A stretch of 51,015 bases of DNA from Rhizobacter sp. Lineage in GTDB: Bacteria; Pseudomonadota; Gammaproteobacteria; Burkholderiales; Burkholderiaceae_C. Below the pieces are notes generated by a model. It had not been told where the DNA came from. It ran no database searches and saw only the letters and a program-made list of their open reading frames with translations. Shown here piece by piece: positions 8,548 through 18,479 of this stretch. The first letter of the stretch is position 1. The number at the start of each line of letters is the position of its first letter. A program made the translations under genes and the position numbers. The DNA is taken from the NCBI GenBank assembly GCA_021153565.1, contig JAJKJU010000127.1, positions 1 to 51,015 of the forward strand, given 5' to 3'.

Positions 8548-10086
8548 CTATCGACGCCGGGACGTCCCGCCGCCGAGGATGCTTCCCAGCACCCCGCGGA
8601 TGATTTCGCGGCCCACGGTCGAGCCGATGGAGCGCGCTGCCGACTTCGCCACCGTTTCCAGCACCGAGTCTTTTCGACCTGAGCCGCGCAAAAGGCCACC
8701 AGCAACGTCGCTCAGCCAGCTGCCGCCGGACGAAGTGGTGGAGGCCGGCGCGGCCTGACCGCGTTCGGTGGGAAATTCTCGCGAAGGTGCAGGTGCCTGC
8801 GGCGGTGTTGCTGTCGCCCGGCCCTTCAGCTTTTCGTAGGCCGACTCCCGGTCCACCGTCTTCTCATACACCCCAGCCACCAGCGAGTTCGCGATCAAGG
8901 CTTTGCGCTGATCGGCCGTGATCGGCCCGATCTGGCTGCCCGGCGGCAGCACGAAAAGGCGCTCAGTCACACTCGGTCGGCCCTTGTCGTCGAGAAAGCT
9001 CACCAGCGCCTCGCCGACCGCAAGTTCAGTGATGGCCGTTTCGATGTCCAGCTTGGGATTCGCCCGCATCGTGCTTGCTGCCGCCTTCACCGCCTTCTGA
9101 TCGCACGGCGTGAAGGCACGCAGGGCGTGCTGCACGCGGTTGCCCAGTTGAGCCAGCACAGAATCGGGAATGTCCAGCGGGTTCTGCGTCACGAAGTACA
9201 CACCGACGCCCTTGCTTCGCACCAGCCGCACCACCAATTCGATGCGCTCGACCAGAGCCTTGGGCGCCTCGTTGAACAGCAGGTGGGCCTCGTCGAAGAA
9301 GAAGGCGAGCTTGGGCTGGTCGAGGTCACCGACTTCGGGCAGTTGCTCAAACAACTCCGACAGCATCCACAACAAAAACGTGGCATAGAGCCGCGGGCTG
9401 TTCATCAGCTTGTCGGCGGCGAGGATGTTGATCACGCCTTTGCCGCCGTCGGTCTGCATGAAGTCGGCGATGTTGAGCATCGGCTCGCCGAAAAACTTGT
9501 CGCCGCCTTGCTCCTGTATCTGCAAGAGCCCGCGCTGGATGGCGCCGATGCTGGCCGCGCTGACGTTGCCGTATTCGGTGGTGAAGTCCGCCGCGTTGTC
9601 GCCCACGTGCTGCAGCATGGCGCGCAGGTCTTTCAGGTCCAGCAGCAGAAGCCCGGCGTCGTCGGCAATCTTGAAGACGAGTTGCAGCACGCCTTGCTGC
9701 GTTTCATTGAGTGCGAGCATGCGCGACAACAGCAGCGGCCCCATGTCGCTGACGGTGGCGCGCACGGGGTGGCCTTGTTCGCCGAAGACGTCCCACAGCG
9801 TGGTGGGGCAGGCGGCCGATTCGGGCGCGTCGAGTCCGCGTTCTTTCAGGATGCCCGCGAGCTTGTCGCTGATCTTGCCCGCCTGCGTGATGCCGGTGAG
9901 GTCACCCTTCACGTCGGCCATGAAGACAGGCACGCCGATGCGACTCAGGTTTTCCGCCAGGTTCTGCAGCGTGATGGTCTTTCCGGTGCCTGTGGCGCCG
10001 GTGATCAGCCCGTGTCTGTTGGCGAGCGAAGGCAGCAAAAACGCCTCCGACTTGTCGTGCTTGGCGATCAGGATCGGGTCGGCCAT
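8548..10086 (-). CDS. HerA/VirB4-like ATPase, DUF853 (YjgR-like)
   Basis: A 512-residue P-loop ATPase of the DUF853 (YjgR) group. Walker A is GATGTGKT (residues 30-37) close to the N-terminus and Walker B is [12 protein letters not shown], followed by [20 protein letters not shown] in the sensor region, as in HerA/FtsK-like motors. The C-terminal 100 residues are Ala/Pro/Gly-rich and end in [12 protein letters not shown]. The role of this family is not settled; a DNA-translocating activity is inferred from the fold. The ATG at 10086 has GGAG five bases upstream. It is transcribed divergently from yebC across 88 bases. The family is widespread in Proteobacteria and the gene looks intact. Confidence 0.85.
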   Translation of the reverse strand: MADPILIAKHDKSEAFLLPSLANRHGLITGATGTGKTITLQNLAENLSRIGVPVFMADVKGDLTGITQAGKISDKLAGILKERGLDAPESAACPTTLWDVFGEQGHPVRATVSDMGPLLLSRMLALNETQQGVLQLVFKIADDAGLLLLDLKDLRAMLQHVGDNAADFTTEYGNVSAASIGAIQRGLLQIQEQGGDKFFGEPMLNIADFMQTDGGKGVINILAADKLMNSPRLYATFLLWMLSELFEQLPEVGDLDQPKLAFFFDEAHLLFNEAPKALVERIELVVRLVRSKGVGVYFVTQNPLDIPDSVLAQLGNRVQHALRAFTPCDQKAVKAAASTMRANPKLDIETAITELAVGEALVSFLDDKGRPSVTERLFVLPPGSQIGPITADQRKALIANSLVAGVYEKTVDRESAYEKLKGRATATPPQAPAPSREFPTERGQAAPASTTSSGGSWLSDVAGGLLRGSGRKDSVLETVAKSAARSIGSTVGREIIRGVLGSILGGGTSRRR

Positions 10087-10174
10087 GAGAACTCCGTGAG
10101 CTGGCAAGTAAAATTGCAGTCTATCGAACAACACGACGGGCCGATGCCAGAGCGGTCCGTGCCAGAGGAGTCAT

Positions 10175-10900
10175 ATGGCCGGGCATTCCAAATGGGCCAA
10201 TATCCAGCACCGCAAGGGCCGCCAGGACGAGAAGCGCGGCAAGGTCTGGACACGCATCATTCGTGAAATCATGGTTGCGGCTCGCCAGGGCGGCGGCGAC
10301 CCCAACATGAATCCGCGATTGCGGCTGGCCATCGACAAGGCCAAGGCCGCGAACATGCCCGCCGACACGGTCAAAAAGAACGTGGACAAGGCCACGGGCA
10401 ACCTCGAAGGCGTGAACTACGAGGAAATCCGCTATGAGGGCTACGGCGTCGGCGGCGCGGCCATCATCGTCGACTGCATGACCGACAACCGCGTGCGCAC
10501 CGTCGCCGAAGTGCGGCATGCCTTCAGCAAGCACGGCGGCAACCTGGGCACCGAAGGCTCGGTGGCCTTCCAGTTCAAGCACGTGGGGCAGTTCGTGTTC
10601 GCGCCCGGCGCGAACGAGGACAAGGTCATGGAAGTGGCGCTGGAAGGCGGCGCTGAAGACGTGGTGACCGACGACGACGGCGCAATCGAGGTCCTGTGCG
10701 CACCGCCGGACTTCGAGAAGGTGAAATTGGCCCTCGAAGCCGCGGGCCTGAAGCCCGACATGGCCGAAGTGACCATGCGGGCCGAAAACACCATCGAACT
10801 CGCGGGTGAAGACGCGCAACGCATGCAGAAGCTGCTGGACGTCATCGAGGACCTGGACGACGTGCAAGACGTTTTCCACAACGCCGAGATGGACCAATGA
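10175..10900 (+). CDS. yebC: YebC/PmpR family transcriptional and translational regulator
   Basis: A 241-residue TACO1/YebC protein. It starts with the family signature [18 protein letters not shown] and shows the conserved [10 protein letters not shown] and [20 protein letters not shown] segments. Members bind DNA as PmpR-type regulators, or help ribosomes at difficult sequences; which applies here cannot be read from sequence. Length is normal. GAGGAG lies six bases before the ATG. It heads the plus-strand run that continues with purD, hemF and nadD. Confidence 0.93.
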   Translation: MAGHSKWANIQHRKGRQDEKRGKVWTRIIREIMVAARQGGGDPNMNPRLRLAIDKAKAANMPADTVKKNVDKATGNLEGVNYEEIRYEGYGVGGAAIIVDCMTDNRVRTVAEVRHAFSKHGGNLGTEGSVAFQFKHVGQFVFAPGANEDKVMEVALEGGAEDVVTDDDGAIEVLCAPPDFEKVKLALEAAGLKPDMAEVTMRAENTIELAGEDAQRMQKLLDVIEDLDDVQDVFHNAEMDQ

Positions 10901-10976
10901 GCCCCCATGTTCATATTCGTTCGCTGCCTCCCGAGGGCGTCCACGGCGACCCAGAGGCAGATCATCGGAGGCCGGG

Positions 10977-12257
10977 ATGAAGGTCCTGGTGATAGGCAAT
11001 GGCGGGCGCGAACATGCCCTGGCCTGGAAGCTGCTGGATTCGCCCAAGATTCAGACCGTGTTCGTGGCCCCCGGCAACGGCGGTACCGCGCTCGACAATC
11101 GCCTGCACAACGTCCCTCTGACGGACTTCAACGAACTCGCCGACTTCGTCCAGAAGGAAAAGATCGTGCTGACCGTGGTGGGCCCCGAGGCGCCACTCGC
11201 CGGCGGCGTCGTCGATGTCTTCCGCGCGCGCGGCCTGCGCGTCTTCGGCCCGACCAAGGCTGCGGCGCAGCTCGAAAGCTCCAAGGCCTTCGCCAAGGAG
11301 TTCATGAAGCGGCACAAGATTCCAACGGCCGCGTATGAAACCTTCAGCGACGCGAAACTGGCGCATGCCTATGTCGACAAGCACGGCGCGCCCATCGTCA
11401 TCAAGGCCGACGGTCTCGCGGCGGGCAAGGGCGTGGTGGTGGCCACCACGCTGGAACTGGCGCACGAAGCCATCGACTGGATGCTGCTCGACGACAAGCT
11501 CGGCGTTGCGCACAACGCCGGTGGCGCCCGGGTGGTGATCGAGCATTTCCTCGAGGGTGAGGAAGCCAGCTTCATCGTGCTGTGTGACGGCAAGCACGTG
11601 GTGTCGCTCGCCACCAGCCAGGACCACAAGCGCTTGCAGGACAACGACCAGGGGCCCAATACCGGCGGCATGGGTGCATATTCGCCTGCGCCGGTCGTCA
11701 CGCCCAATGTGCACGCGAAGGTGATGCACGAGATCGTGATGCCGACCATCCAGGGCATGGCGAAGGACGGCATTCCCTTCACCGGCTTCCTTTATGCCGG
11801 CCTGATGATCGATTCGAACGGCGACCCGCGCACCGTGGAATTCAACTGCCGCATGGGCGACCCGGAGACGCAGCCGATCATGATGCGGCTGAAGAGCGAT
11901 CTTTTTGACGTGCTGATGCATGCGACCGATGGCACGCTCGATCAGGTCGATCTGAAGTGGGACCGACGCGTGGCCCTGGGCGTGGTAATGGCCGCAGCCG
12001 GTTACCCGCTCAATCCGCGCAAGGGCGATGTCATCAAGGGCTTGCCGGCGGCATCGGCTGACGCCATGGTGTTCCATGCCGGCACGACCTTGAAAGACAA
12101 CGACGTGGTGACCTCGGGTGGTCGCGTGCTGTGCGTGACTGCCCTCGGTGACTCGGTCAAGCTGGCGCAACAGCGAGCCTACGAGGTCCTGCAGGGCGTC
12201 AATTTCGATGGCGCGCAGTATCGGCAAGACATCGGCCACCGGGCGATCAAGCGCTGA
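10977..12257 (+). CDS. purD: Phosphoribosylamine--glycine ligase
   Basis: GAR synthetase, the second step of purine synthesis: it joins phosphoribosylamine and glycine with ATP in the cytosol. 426 residues. The N-terminal domain opens with [17 protein letters not shown]; the ATP-grasp domain has [14 protein letters not shown] and the signature [14 protein letters not shown]; then [12 protein letters not shown]. The ATG at 10977 has CGGAGG upstream. The open frame runs back into yebC but that part is not family-like. The stop overlaps an ATG (TGATG at 12255-12259) in front of hemF, so the two are probably co-transcribed. Confidence 0.94.
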   Translation: MKVLVIGNGGREHALAWKLLDSPKIQTVFVAPGNGGTALDNRLHNVPLTDFNELADFVQKEKIVLTVVGPEAPLAGGVVDVFRARGLRVFGPTKAAAQLESSKAFAKEFMKRHKIPTAAYETFSDAKLAHAYVDKHGAPIVIKADGLAAGKGVVVATTLELAHEAIDWMLLDDKLGVAHNAGGARVVIEHFLEGEEASFIVLCDGKHVVSLATSQDHKRLQDNDQGPNTGGMGAYSPAPVVTPNVHAKVMHEIVMPTIQGMAKDGIPFTGFLYAGLMIDSNGDPRTVEFNCRMGDPETQPIMMRLKSDLFDVLMHATDGTLDQVDLKWDRRVALGVVMAAAGYPLNPRKGDVIKGLPAASADAMVFHAGTTLKDNDVVTSGGRVLCVTALGDSVKLAQQRAYEVLQGVNFDGAQYRQDIGHRAIKR

Positions 12258-12307
12258 TGAAATGTCCCGCCGGGCCGCCCCCGGAACGCGCAGCACGAAA
12301 GTACCCC

Positions 12308-13225
12308 ATGAGCACTCAACAAGTTCGCGACTACCTGCTGGACCTGCAAGGCCGTATCGTCGCGGCCATGGAGGCCGAAGACGGCGCGAAATTTCGCAGC
12401 GACCACTGGACGCGCGAGCCGGGCGGCAAGCTCGAAGGCGAGGGCTTGTCGCGCCTGCTCGAAGACAGCGCGTTTCTCGAACGCGGTGGGTGCAGCTTCT
12501 CGCACGTGAAGGGCAAGGTGCTGCCGCCGTCGGCAACGCAGCATCGGCCCGAGTTGGCGGGGGCGCCTTTCGAGGCAATGGGCGTGTCGCTCGTGTTCCA
12601 CCCGCGCAACCCGTACGTGCCCACTGTGCACATGAACGTGCGCTTGCTTGCTGCGATGCCGGCCGATCGAGAGCCCGTGACCTGGTTCGGTGGCGGTATG
12701 GACCTCACGCCCTATTACGGCTTCGAGGAAGACGCGGCACATTTCCATCGCACCAACCGCGATGCGCTCGCGCCCTTCGGCGACGACAAGTACCCGCGCT
12801 TCAAGCAATGGTGCGACGAATATTTTTTCTTGAAGCACCGCGACGAACCGCGCGGCATCGGCGGGGTGTTCTTCGACGACTTCTCGGAGCTGGGCTTCGA
12901 GCAGAGCTTCGCGATGATGCGCGCGGTAGGCGATGCGTTTCTGACGGCGTACCTGCCGATCGTGCATCGTCGCAAGACCATGCCCTACGGTGAGCGCGAG
13001 CGTGACTTCCAGGCGTATCGGCGCGGGCGCTATGTCGAGTTCAACCTCGTCTTCGACCGCGGCACGCTCTTCGGCCTGCAGTCGGGGGGGCGCACCGAGT
13101 CCATCCTGATGTCGATGCCGCCGATCGTGAAATGGCGCTATGACTGGCATCCTGAGCCGGGAACCCCCGAGGCAAAGCTGTACAGCGATTTCTTGCGCCC
13201 GCGCGACTGGGCCGCGCATGCTTGA
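12308..13225 (+). CDS. hemF: Oxygen-dependent coproporphyrinogen-III oxidase
   Basis: Aerobic enzyme of heme synthesis that decarboxylates coproporphyrinogen III to protoporphyrinogen IX. 305 residues from the ATG at 12308. Hallmarks are [49 protein letters not shown] and [10 protein letters not shown], with catalytic and metal-site His and Asp residues inside these blocks. An ATG at 12257 overlaps the purD stop and would add 17 residues (MKCPAGPP...); the family usually begins near [14 protein letters not shown], so the later start is preferred, although its ribosome binding site is poor. Confidence 0.93.
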   Translation: MSTQQVRDYLLDLQGRIVAAMEAEDGAKFRSDHWTREPGGKLEGEGLSRLLEDSAFLERGGCSFSHVKGKVLPPSATQHRPELAGAPFEAMGVSLVFHPRNPYVPTVHMNVRLLAAMPADREPVTWFGGGMDLTPYYGFEEDAAHFHRTNRDALAPFGDDKYPRFKQWCDEYFFLKHRDEPRGIGGVFFDDFSELGFEQSFAMMRAVGDAFLTAYLPIVHRRKTMPYGERERDFQAYRRGRYVEFNLVFDRGTLFGLQSGGRTESILMSMPPIVKWRYDWHPEPGTPEAKLYSDFLRPRDWAAHA

Positions 13226-13345
13226 CCGGCTCGCGGCAGGATGGGCAAAGCGGATCGTGTCCACGGATTCTTCCTGTCCGCGTGGGCTCCTTCGACAGGC
13301 TCACGATGCACGGGCTTCGCTTTGCCCGCTCTGCGAGGTTTGCAG

Positions 13346-13942
13346 GTGAGGCGCATCGGACTCTTCGGGGGAAGCTTCGACCCGCCTCACAACGCACACG
13401 TGGCACTCGCCCGCGTCGCGCTCGATCATTTGAAGCTCGACGAGTTGCGCTGGGTGCTGACCGGGCAGGCTTATCAGAAAGTTCGCCAGATCTCCCACGC
13501 GGAAGACCGCAAGGCCATGGTCGCACTCGCCATCGCCGACGAACCCCGCTTCAAACTCGAAACCTGCGAACTCGATCGCACCGGCGCGAGCTACAGCATC
13601 GACACCGTGTGCGAACTCGACGCGGTCGAGCATGCCGATTGGTTCCTCATCATTGGCCAGGACCAGTACGCCAACCTGCACACATGGCGCGACTGGCCCG
13701 AGTTGCTTCAACGTGTGACCATCGCCGTCGCGAGCCGCAGTGGACAATGGCCCCAAGCGAGCGCGGAAGTGACCGCCACACCACACCGTGTCGTTGCGTT
13801 GCCACTTCCCCGAATCGACATCTCTGCCACCGCCATCCGCCAAAACGCCAACGAGGGCCGGGATTACACCGACATGGTGCCCGACCTCGTCGCAAGCTAT
13901 ATTGATCGACACCACCTCTACCGAGGCATCCCCAGGAATTGA
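13346..13942 (+). CDS. nadD: Nicotinate-nucleotide adenylyltransferase
   Basis: Transfers AMP from ATP to nicotinate mononucleotide in NAD synthesis. 198 residues from a GTG at 13346 with GAGG seven bases upstream. The nucleotidyltransferase signature FGGSFDPPHNAH is at the very start, and PRIDISATAIRQN near the C-terminus is the ISSTxIR-type motif. The gene ends in TGA directly followed by the ATG of rsfS, with no gap, so the two are translationally linked. The 120 bases between hemF and nadD hold no gene; they contain a CCTTCGACAGGCTCA block of a kind often dispersed in these genomes. Confidence 0.93.
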   Translation: MRRIGLFGGSFDPPHNAHVALARVALDHLKLDELRWVLTGQAYQKVRQISHAEDRKAMVALAIADEPRFKLETCELDRTGASYSIDTVCELDAVEHADWFLIIGQDQYANLHTWRDWPELLQRVTIAVASRSGQWPQASAEVTATPHRVVALPLPRIDISATAIRQNANEGRDYTDMVPDLVASYIDRHHLYRGIPRN

Positions 13943-14722
13943 ATGGACATTCGTAAACTGCAACGCGCCATCGTCGATGGTCTGGAAGACGTGAAGGGCC
14001 AGAACATCGTGGTCTTTAATACCGAGCACCTGTCGCCGCTCTTCGAGCGCGTGATCATCGCCTCGGGAACCAGCAACCGGCAGACCAAGGCACTCGCTGC
14101 CAGCGTACGCGATGCCGTCAAGACCAAGGGTTTCGGGGTGACGCGCACCGAGGGCGAAGAAAACGGCGAATGGATCATCGTCGACTGTGGCGCCGCCGTT
14201 GTGCACCTGATGCAGCCGTCGATCCGCGACTACTACCACCTCGAAGAGATCTGGGGTGAGAAGCCGGTCAAGATGAAGATCGACGACAAGCCGGTGAGGC
14301 TCGTGAAGGCCGAAGAAGCGCCGGCACCCGCCAAGAAGGCGGCGGCGAAGAAGCCGGCTTCGAAGCCTGTGGCGACGGCGAAGAAATCGGCTGCTGCCAA
14401 GGCGTCGGCTTCGAAGGCACCCGCGGCGAAGCAGGCGCCTGCCAAGAAGGCGCTTGCCAAGAAGGCTACGGCGAAGAAGGCCACCGCGAAGAAGGCTGCA
14501 ACCAGCCGGAGCGGCGTGACGCGCACAGTGGGCGTGAAGAGTACTGCTGCAAAAACTGTTGCGGCGAAAGCGCTAGTCAAAAAGGTGCCAGTCAAGAAAG
14601 CGCCGGTCAAAAAGGCGCCTGCCAAGAACGCGCCTGCCAAGAAAGCGCCGGTCAAGAAAGCGCCTGCCAAGAAAGCGCCTGCCAAGAAAGTCGCCGCGAA
14701 GAAGACTTCGTCTCGCGGTTGA
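13943..14722 (+). CDS. rsfS: Ribosomal silencing factor RsfS with histone H1-like tail
   Basis: The first 115 or so residues are RsfS, which binds ribosomal protein uL14 and blocks subunit joining in starvation: [19 protein letters not shown], then [32 protein letters not shown] and [11 protein letters not shown]. About 140 further residues form a low-complexity Lys/Ala/Pro tail of AKKAPAKKA-type repeats, like the C-terminus of histone H1 or bacterial H1-like proteins. The ordinary family length is near 105-130 residues, so the tail doubles the protein. At DNA level it is a run of imperfect GCCAAGAAAGCGCCT repeats (about 14310-14710). The tail may add RNA or ribosome affinity, which is inference. 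Confidence 0.92.
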   Translation: MDIRKLQRAIVDGLEDVKGQNIVVFNTEHLSPLFERVIIASGTSNRQTKALAASVRDAVKTKGFGVTRTEGEENGEWIIVDCGAAVVHLMQPSIRDYYHLEEIWGEKPVKMKIDDKPVRLVKAEEAPAPAKKAAAKKPASKPVATAKKSAAAKASASKAPAAKQAPAKKALAKKATAKKATAKKAATSRSGVTRTVGVKSTAAKTVAAKALVKKVPVKKAPVKKAPAKNAPAKKAPVKKAPAKKAPAKKVAAKKTSSRG

Positions 14723-14749
14723 CGCTCTGGTGAAGCGCAAACCGCCGCC

Positions 14750-15217
14750 GTGAAGCTGCTCCTGGTCGCGGTCGGCCAGCGCCAGCCGGCCTGGGCCGAC
14801 ACTGCCTACGATGATTTCGCGAAGCGCTTTCCGCCGGAAATGCGGCTGGAGCTGAAGGCCGTCAAGGCCGAACCGCGTGGGTCGAAAACTGCCGAGCAGT
14901 TGATAGCGGCGGAGGCTTCTCGCCTCGAAGCCGGCATCCCCAAGGGGGCGCGCCGCATCGTCCTCGACGAACGCGGCACGCGTCTCACGACCGTGCAGTT
15001 GGCCGAGCGCATGAAGGCCTGGATGAACGACGGGCGCGACTCGGTGCTGCTGGTTGGCGGGCCGGACGGGCTCGATGCAAAGTTGAAGGCGACGGCAGAT
15101 GAAACGATGCGCTTGTCCGATCTCACGCTGCCGCATGCGTTCGTGCGCGTGCTGCTCGCCGAGGCCTTGTATCGCGCCTGGACCGTGATGGTGAATCACC
15201 CCTACCACCGCGAATGA
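14750..15217 (+). CDS. rlmH: 23S rRNA pseudouridine-1915 N3-methyltransferase
   Basis: SPOUT-class methyltransferase that modifies pseudouridine 1915 of 23S rRNA in assembled ribosomes. 155 residues, the usual length, from a GTG at 14750. Visible are the N-terminal [14 protein letters not shown], the trefoil-knot SAM-binding LLVGGPDGL and the C-terminal [17 protein letters not shown]. It lies 27 bases after rsfS and overlaps maf by four bases (ATGA at 15214-15217), so it is part of one operon. Confidence 0.94.
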   Translation: MKLLLVAVGQRQPAWADTAYDDFAKRFPPEMRLELKAVKAEPRGSKTAEQLIAAEASRLEAGIPKGARRIVLDERGTRLTTVQLAERMKAWMNDGRDSVLLVGGPDGLDAKLKATADETMRLSDLTLPHAFVRVLLAEALYRAWTVMVNHPYHRE

Positions 15218-15819
15218 CCCACGACTTCATCTACCTCGCATCGCAAAGTCCACGCCGCCGCCAGTTGCTCGAGCAACTCGGCGTGCGCCATGCGCTACTC
15301 CTCGCCGATCCCGACGAAGATGCCGAATCGTTAGAAGCCGTGATCGACGGCGAGCTGCCGATTCATTACGTCGAACGCGTGACGCTCGCCAAGCTCGACG
15401 CGGCCAGGAAGCGACTTGAACGCCGCAAGTTGCCGCAGGCTCCTATCCTATGTTCGGACACCACTGTCGCTATCGGCCGCCGCATCCTCGGCAAGCCCGC
15501 CGATGCCGATGACGCCCGCAACAAGCTTTCGCTGCTCTCCGATCGTAGCCATCGAGTCATCACTGCCGTCGCGCTCGCCTGGGGAGGGCGAACGGAGATC
15601 CTTGTGAACGTTTCGCGTGTGCACTTCGCACCGCTGACAGACGATGACATCACCCGCTACATCGCGAGCGGCGAACCTTTCGGCAAGGCCGGCGCCTATG
15701 CCATCCAGAGCGCGGCGGGTGCGTGGATCAGCCGCATCGAGGGGAGCTACTCCGGTATCATGGGTTTGCCCCTGTACGAGACGGCTCAACTGATGAGACA
15801 AGCGGACGTTCGTTTCTGA
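15214..15819 (+). CDS. Maf-family nucleoside triphosphate pyrophosphatase (YhdE-like)
   Basis: 201-residue Maf protein that hydrolyses dTTP/UTP and modified nucleotides to monophosphates, a house-cleaning enzyme. The signature [17 protein letters not shown] is at the N-terminus, followed by CSDTTVAI and then [15 protein letters not shown], with [13 protein letters not shown] at the end. Start overlaps the rlmH stop and its own stop overlaps the rng start (TGATG), giving tight coupling on both sides. Confidence 0.92.
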   Translation: MTHDFIYLASQSPRRRQLLEQLGVRHALLLADPDEDAESLEAVIDGELPIHYVERVTLAKLDAARKRLERRKLPQAPILCSDTTVAIGRRILGKPADADDARNKLSLLSDRSHRVITAVALAWGGRTEILVNVSRVHFAPLTDDDITRYIASGEPFGKAGAYAIQSAAGAWISRIEGSYSGIMGLPLYETAQLMRQADVRF

Positions 15820-17297
15820 TGCAAGACATCCTCGTCAACTGGGCACCCCAGGAAACCCGAGTCGCCGTCGTCGAGAATGGCGCGATACAAGAGCTTCACG
15901 TCGAACGCACGCTGGAGCGGGGTCTCGTCGGCAACATCTACGCTGGCCGAGTGGCCCGGGTGCTTCCCGGCATGCAGTCCGCCTTCATTGACATAGGGCT
16001 CGAACGCGCGGCCTTCCTGCACGTGGCAGACGTCCACGTGAACGGCGGCACGCCGCGCGCAGACCAGGGCTCGGCTCCACAAACCCCCATCGAGCGCCTC
16101 ATATTCGAAGGCCAAACGCTGACCGTGCAGGTCATCAAGGACCCGATCGGCACAAAGGGCGCGCGGCTGTCCACACAGATCAGCATTGCAGGCCGCCTGC
16201 TCGTGTTCCTGCCGCAGGACGACCACATCGGCATCTCACAAAAGATCGGTTCGCCCGAACTGCGTGATCAGCTTCGAAGCCGCATGGCCGTGCTCGTGGG
16301 CAAGCCGCAAGATGGCGGGGGCGGCGGCTTCATTCTGCGCACCAACGCGGAAGAAGCGACCGACGAAGAACTGGCTGATGACATCGGCTACCTGCGCAAG
16401 ACCTGGATGTCGATTCGCGAGCGCAGCTTCAAGTCGCCCGCTGGGACCTTGTTGCATCAGGATCTGAGCTTGATGGAGCGCGTGCTGCGTGACCTGGCGC
16501 ACGATCACACGCAATCGATCCGCATCGATTCGAAGATGCAGTTCGATGCGCTCAAGGCTTTCGGCGAAACCTTCACGCCCACGTCGGTGAGCAAGCTCGA
16601 GCTTTACAGGGGCGAGCGACCGATTTTCGACCTGTACAACATTGACGAAGAGATAGCGCGCGCATTGGCACGGCGCGTGGATCTGAAGTCGGGCGGCTAT
16701 CTCATCATCGACCAGACCGAAGCACTCACGACCATCGACGTGAACACCGGTGGTTATGTTGGGGCACGCAATTTCGACGACACGATTTTCAAGACCAACC
16801 TCGAAGCGGCCGGTGCGATTGCAAGGCAACTGCGGTTGCGCAACCTGGGCGGCATCATCATCGTCGACTTCATCGACATGGCGCGCGAGGAGCACCAGAC
16901 GGCGGTGCTGGCGGAGTTTCGCAAGCAGTTGGCGAGGGACCGCACGAAGATCACGGTCAGTGGCTTCACGCAACTGGGTCTGGTGGAGATGACCCGCAAG
17001 CGCACGCGTGAATCCCTGGCGCACATGCTGTGCGAGCCGTGTCCGATCTGCGAAGGCAAGGGGCAGGTGAAGACGCCGCGCAGTGTCTGCTACGACATCC
17101 TGCGCGAGATCTTGCGCGAGGCGCGGCAGTTCAATCCCAAGGAATTCCGAGTCATTGCCGCGCCGTCGGTGGTGGAGATGCTGCTCGATGAAGAGAGCCA
17201 GCATCTGGCGGGCTTGAGCGACTTCATCGGCAAGCCGATTTCATTGCAGGCAGAGGCGACGGGATCGCCGGAGCATTACGACATTGTTCTGATGTGA
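15819..17297 (+). CDS. rng: Ribonuclease G
   Basis: Endoribonuclease that matures 16S rRNA 5' ends and degrades mRNA. 492 residues, the usual RNase G length without the long RNase E tail. It begins [16 protein letters not shown]; the S1 domain follows (NIYAGRVARVLPGMQSAFID); the DNase I-like catalytic part includes TTIDVNTGGYVG with the metal-binding Asp and GGIIIVDFIDM. The CPICEGKG sequence supplies the zinc-link cysteine pair that joins dimers. The ATG shares a base with the maf stop; an open frame starting earlier lies inside maf. This is the last gene of the housekeeping run; 17298-17403 shows no clear terminator. Confidence 0.94.
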   Translation: MQDILVNWAPQETRVAVVENGAIQELHVERTLERGLVGNIYAGRVARVLPGMQSAFIDIGLERAAFLHVADVHVNGGTPRADQGSAPQTPIERLIFEGQTLTVQVIKDPIGTKGARLSTQISIAGRLLVFLPQDDHIGISQKIGSPELRDQLRSRMAVLVGKPQDGGGGGFILRTNAEEATDEELADDIGYLRKTWMSIRERSFKSPAGTLLHQDLSLMERVLRDLAHDHTQSIRIDSKMQFDALKAFGETFTPTSVSKLELYRGERPIFDLYNIDEEIARALARRVDLKSGGYLIIDQTEALTTIDVNTGGYVGARNFDDTIFKTNLEAAGAIARQLRLRNLGGIIIVDFIDMAREEHQTAVLAEFRKQLARDRTKITVSGFTQLGLVEMTRKRTRESLAHMLCEPCPICEGKGQVKTPRSVCYDILREILREARQFNPKEFRVIAAPSVVEMLLDEESQHLAGLSDFIGKPISLQAEATGSPEHYDIVLM

Positions 17298-17403
17298 GGT
17301 TTCACGGCGTCTCACGCCGACCCAATTGCCACCCGCAAACCCGCATGAATCCTGGCGATTCCGGGTTTCAGCGCTTCTTCAGGGATCTCCGACGTCGTCG
17401 CCC

Positions 17404-17612
17404 TCATTGAGACGCGCCAAGTGAAATCGCCAGCAGGTCAACAGCCCACCGTGCAACGTAACCTCCTGGCGGCCGATCAACATCCACTCCCTGGACAGAA
17501 TCCTCGGGTTCCTGACGATCATGTCTTCGAGCTGCTGCTCGCTGGACGGTCGGCTGGACATCAGTGGCGCCGGCTGATCGCCAACCCGCCAAACGGCGTG
17601 ATGTATGGGCAC
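17404..17612 (-). pseudogene. NucS-like endonuclease remnant (frameshifted, truncated)
   Basis: From a GTG at 17612 with a good GAGGAGA site, the frame reads PIHHAVWRVGDQPAPL, then EQQLEDMIVRNPRIL and EWMLIGRQEVTLHGG, which resembles the N-terminal part of DUF91/NucS-type PD-(D/E)XK endonucleases. Right after HGG, where the family continues with an Arg and then IDLLAI, the reading slips; the expected VDLLAISL is found one frame over (about 17442 onward) and stops at 17404 before the catalytic ELK region. So a single-base deletion near 17445 and loss of the 3' end have inactivated it. It lies at the downstream edge of the defence operon on the same strand. The family assignment is from memory of the motif. 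Confidence 0.6.
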
Positions 17613-17621
17613 TCATTCTCC

Positions 17622-18479
17622 TCAAGCCACGAGCTTCAACAACTGCGGCTCGTTGCGAACCTGGAGGCACCATCGCGCCACCGAGGATAGCTCTGCCGAC
17701 CTGTGGGTCAGTTCGCGCACCTTGGCACGCACCTCAAGAAGTTTGGCCTTCGCCGCCGGGTTCTTCCCAGCCGCGCACTTGGCCTTCGCAGTCAAAAAGT
17801 CTTCAATCAGTGCATCGACCTTTTGCCAGACACTCCGGCGTGCCTCCGCCAAGTACACATGCTCGTTGAGCTTGAGCCGCTTGACCGTCTCGCAAACACG
17901 TTCTTTCTCCCACTGAGAACTGCCTGGCATCGGAATGAGCTTCCCCTCCTCATCGAACGCGATCAGCGATACATCGTCGTCATCAATCGGGTCGAGCAGA
18001 TAGGGGGCCTCAGACTCCTCGCAGCGCACAGCGAACGCTGAACAAAGCGAACCCTGCTGCAGGGGAAACCAGCCACCCTTCTTGCGGTTGCCGACGTTCC
18101 CACAGATTCGAAAGTTCATGTAGTCGAAAGCCAGCCACCAGTAGCCATCGCGCTCGGTGCCGTCCAAAGTCCGAGCCGCCTTCTTGGGTCGAAAGTGTTC
18201 GACGTCGTAATGCGAGTAGAGATCGCGGACCTCAGAGAACCAGCACTTCCCGCCTGACAGCGCCAGCAGCCACTGCTTGAGCGCGCCCCAATGCGCACTG
18301 TTGGCATCGATCAGCGCATTGCGCTCACCCCGCCTGCCCGCAGCCTGCAAAGCCGCCATCTCGGTAACTAAACCCGCAGACTTCGCGAGCCAAGCATCCC
18401 ATTGCTCCTGAGTCCACGGCCTCCATCCAGGTATGTCGCTGTCAGTCGGCTTCTTGTGTTCCAGGTCGATGTAGATCAC
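17622..18479 (-). CDS. HNH endonuclease, PtuB/TIGR02646-like
   Basis: A 285-residue protein from a GTG whose first bases overlap the stop of the ATPase gene (GTGA). The HNH core is visible: CWFSE (Cys79), then HYDVEHFRPK (His95 preceded by Asp92) and, about 25 residues later, FDYMNFRICGNVGNRKKGG (Asn122, Asn128, Asn131). The long C-terminal half contains charged helices. An HNH nuclease directly after an SMC-like ATPase is the arrangement of Septu (PtuA-PtuB) and of retron-associated ATPase-HNH pairs, and the sequence has the look of TIGR02646. It is predicted to be the nucleic-acid-cutting effector licensed by the ATPase. No reverse transcriptase or msr-msd element is seen nearby, so it is not a retron. 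Confidence 0.75.
   Translation of the reverse strand: MIYIDLEHKKPTDSDIPGWRPWTQEQWDAWLAKSAGLVTEMAALQAAGRRGERNALIDANSAHWGALKQWLLALSGGKCWFSEVRDLYSHYDVEHFRPKKAARTLDGTERDGYWWLAFDYMNFRICGNVGNRKKGGWFPLQQGSLCSAFAVRCEESEAPYLLDPIDDDDVSLIAFDEEGKLIPMPGSSQWEKERVCETVKRLKLNEHVYLAEARRSVWQKVDALIEDFLTAKAKCAAGKNPAAKAKLLEVRAKVRELTHRSAELSSVARWCLQVRNEPQLLKLVA

Noticed and set aside
11000-13264. Long minus-strand open frames opposite purD and hemF
   Set aside because: Antisense shadows typical of GC-rich DNA; the plus-strand genes carry all the family motifs.
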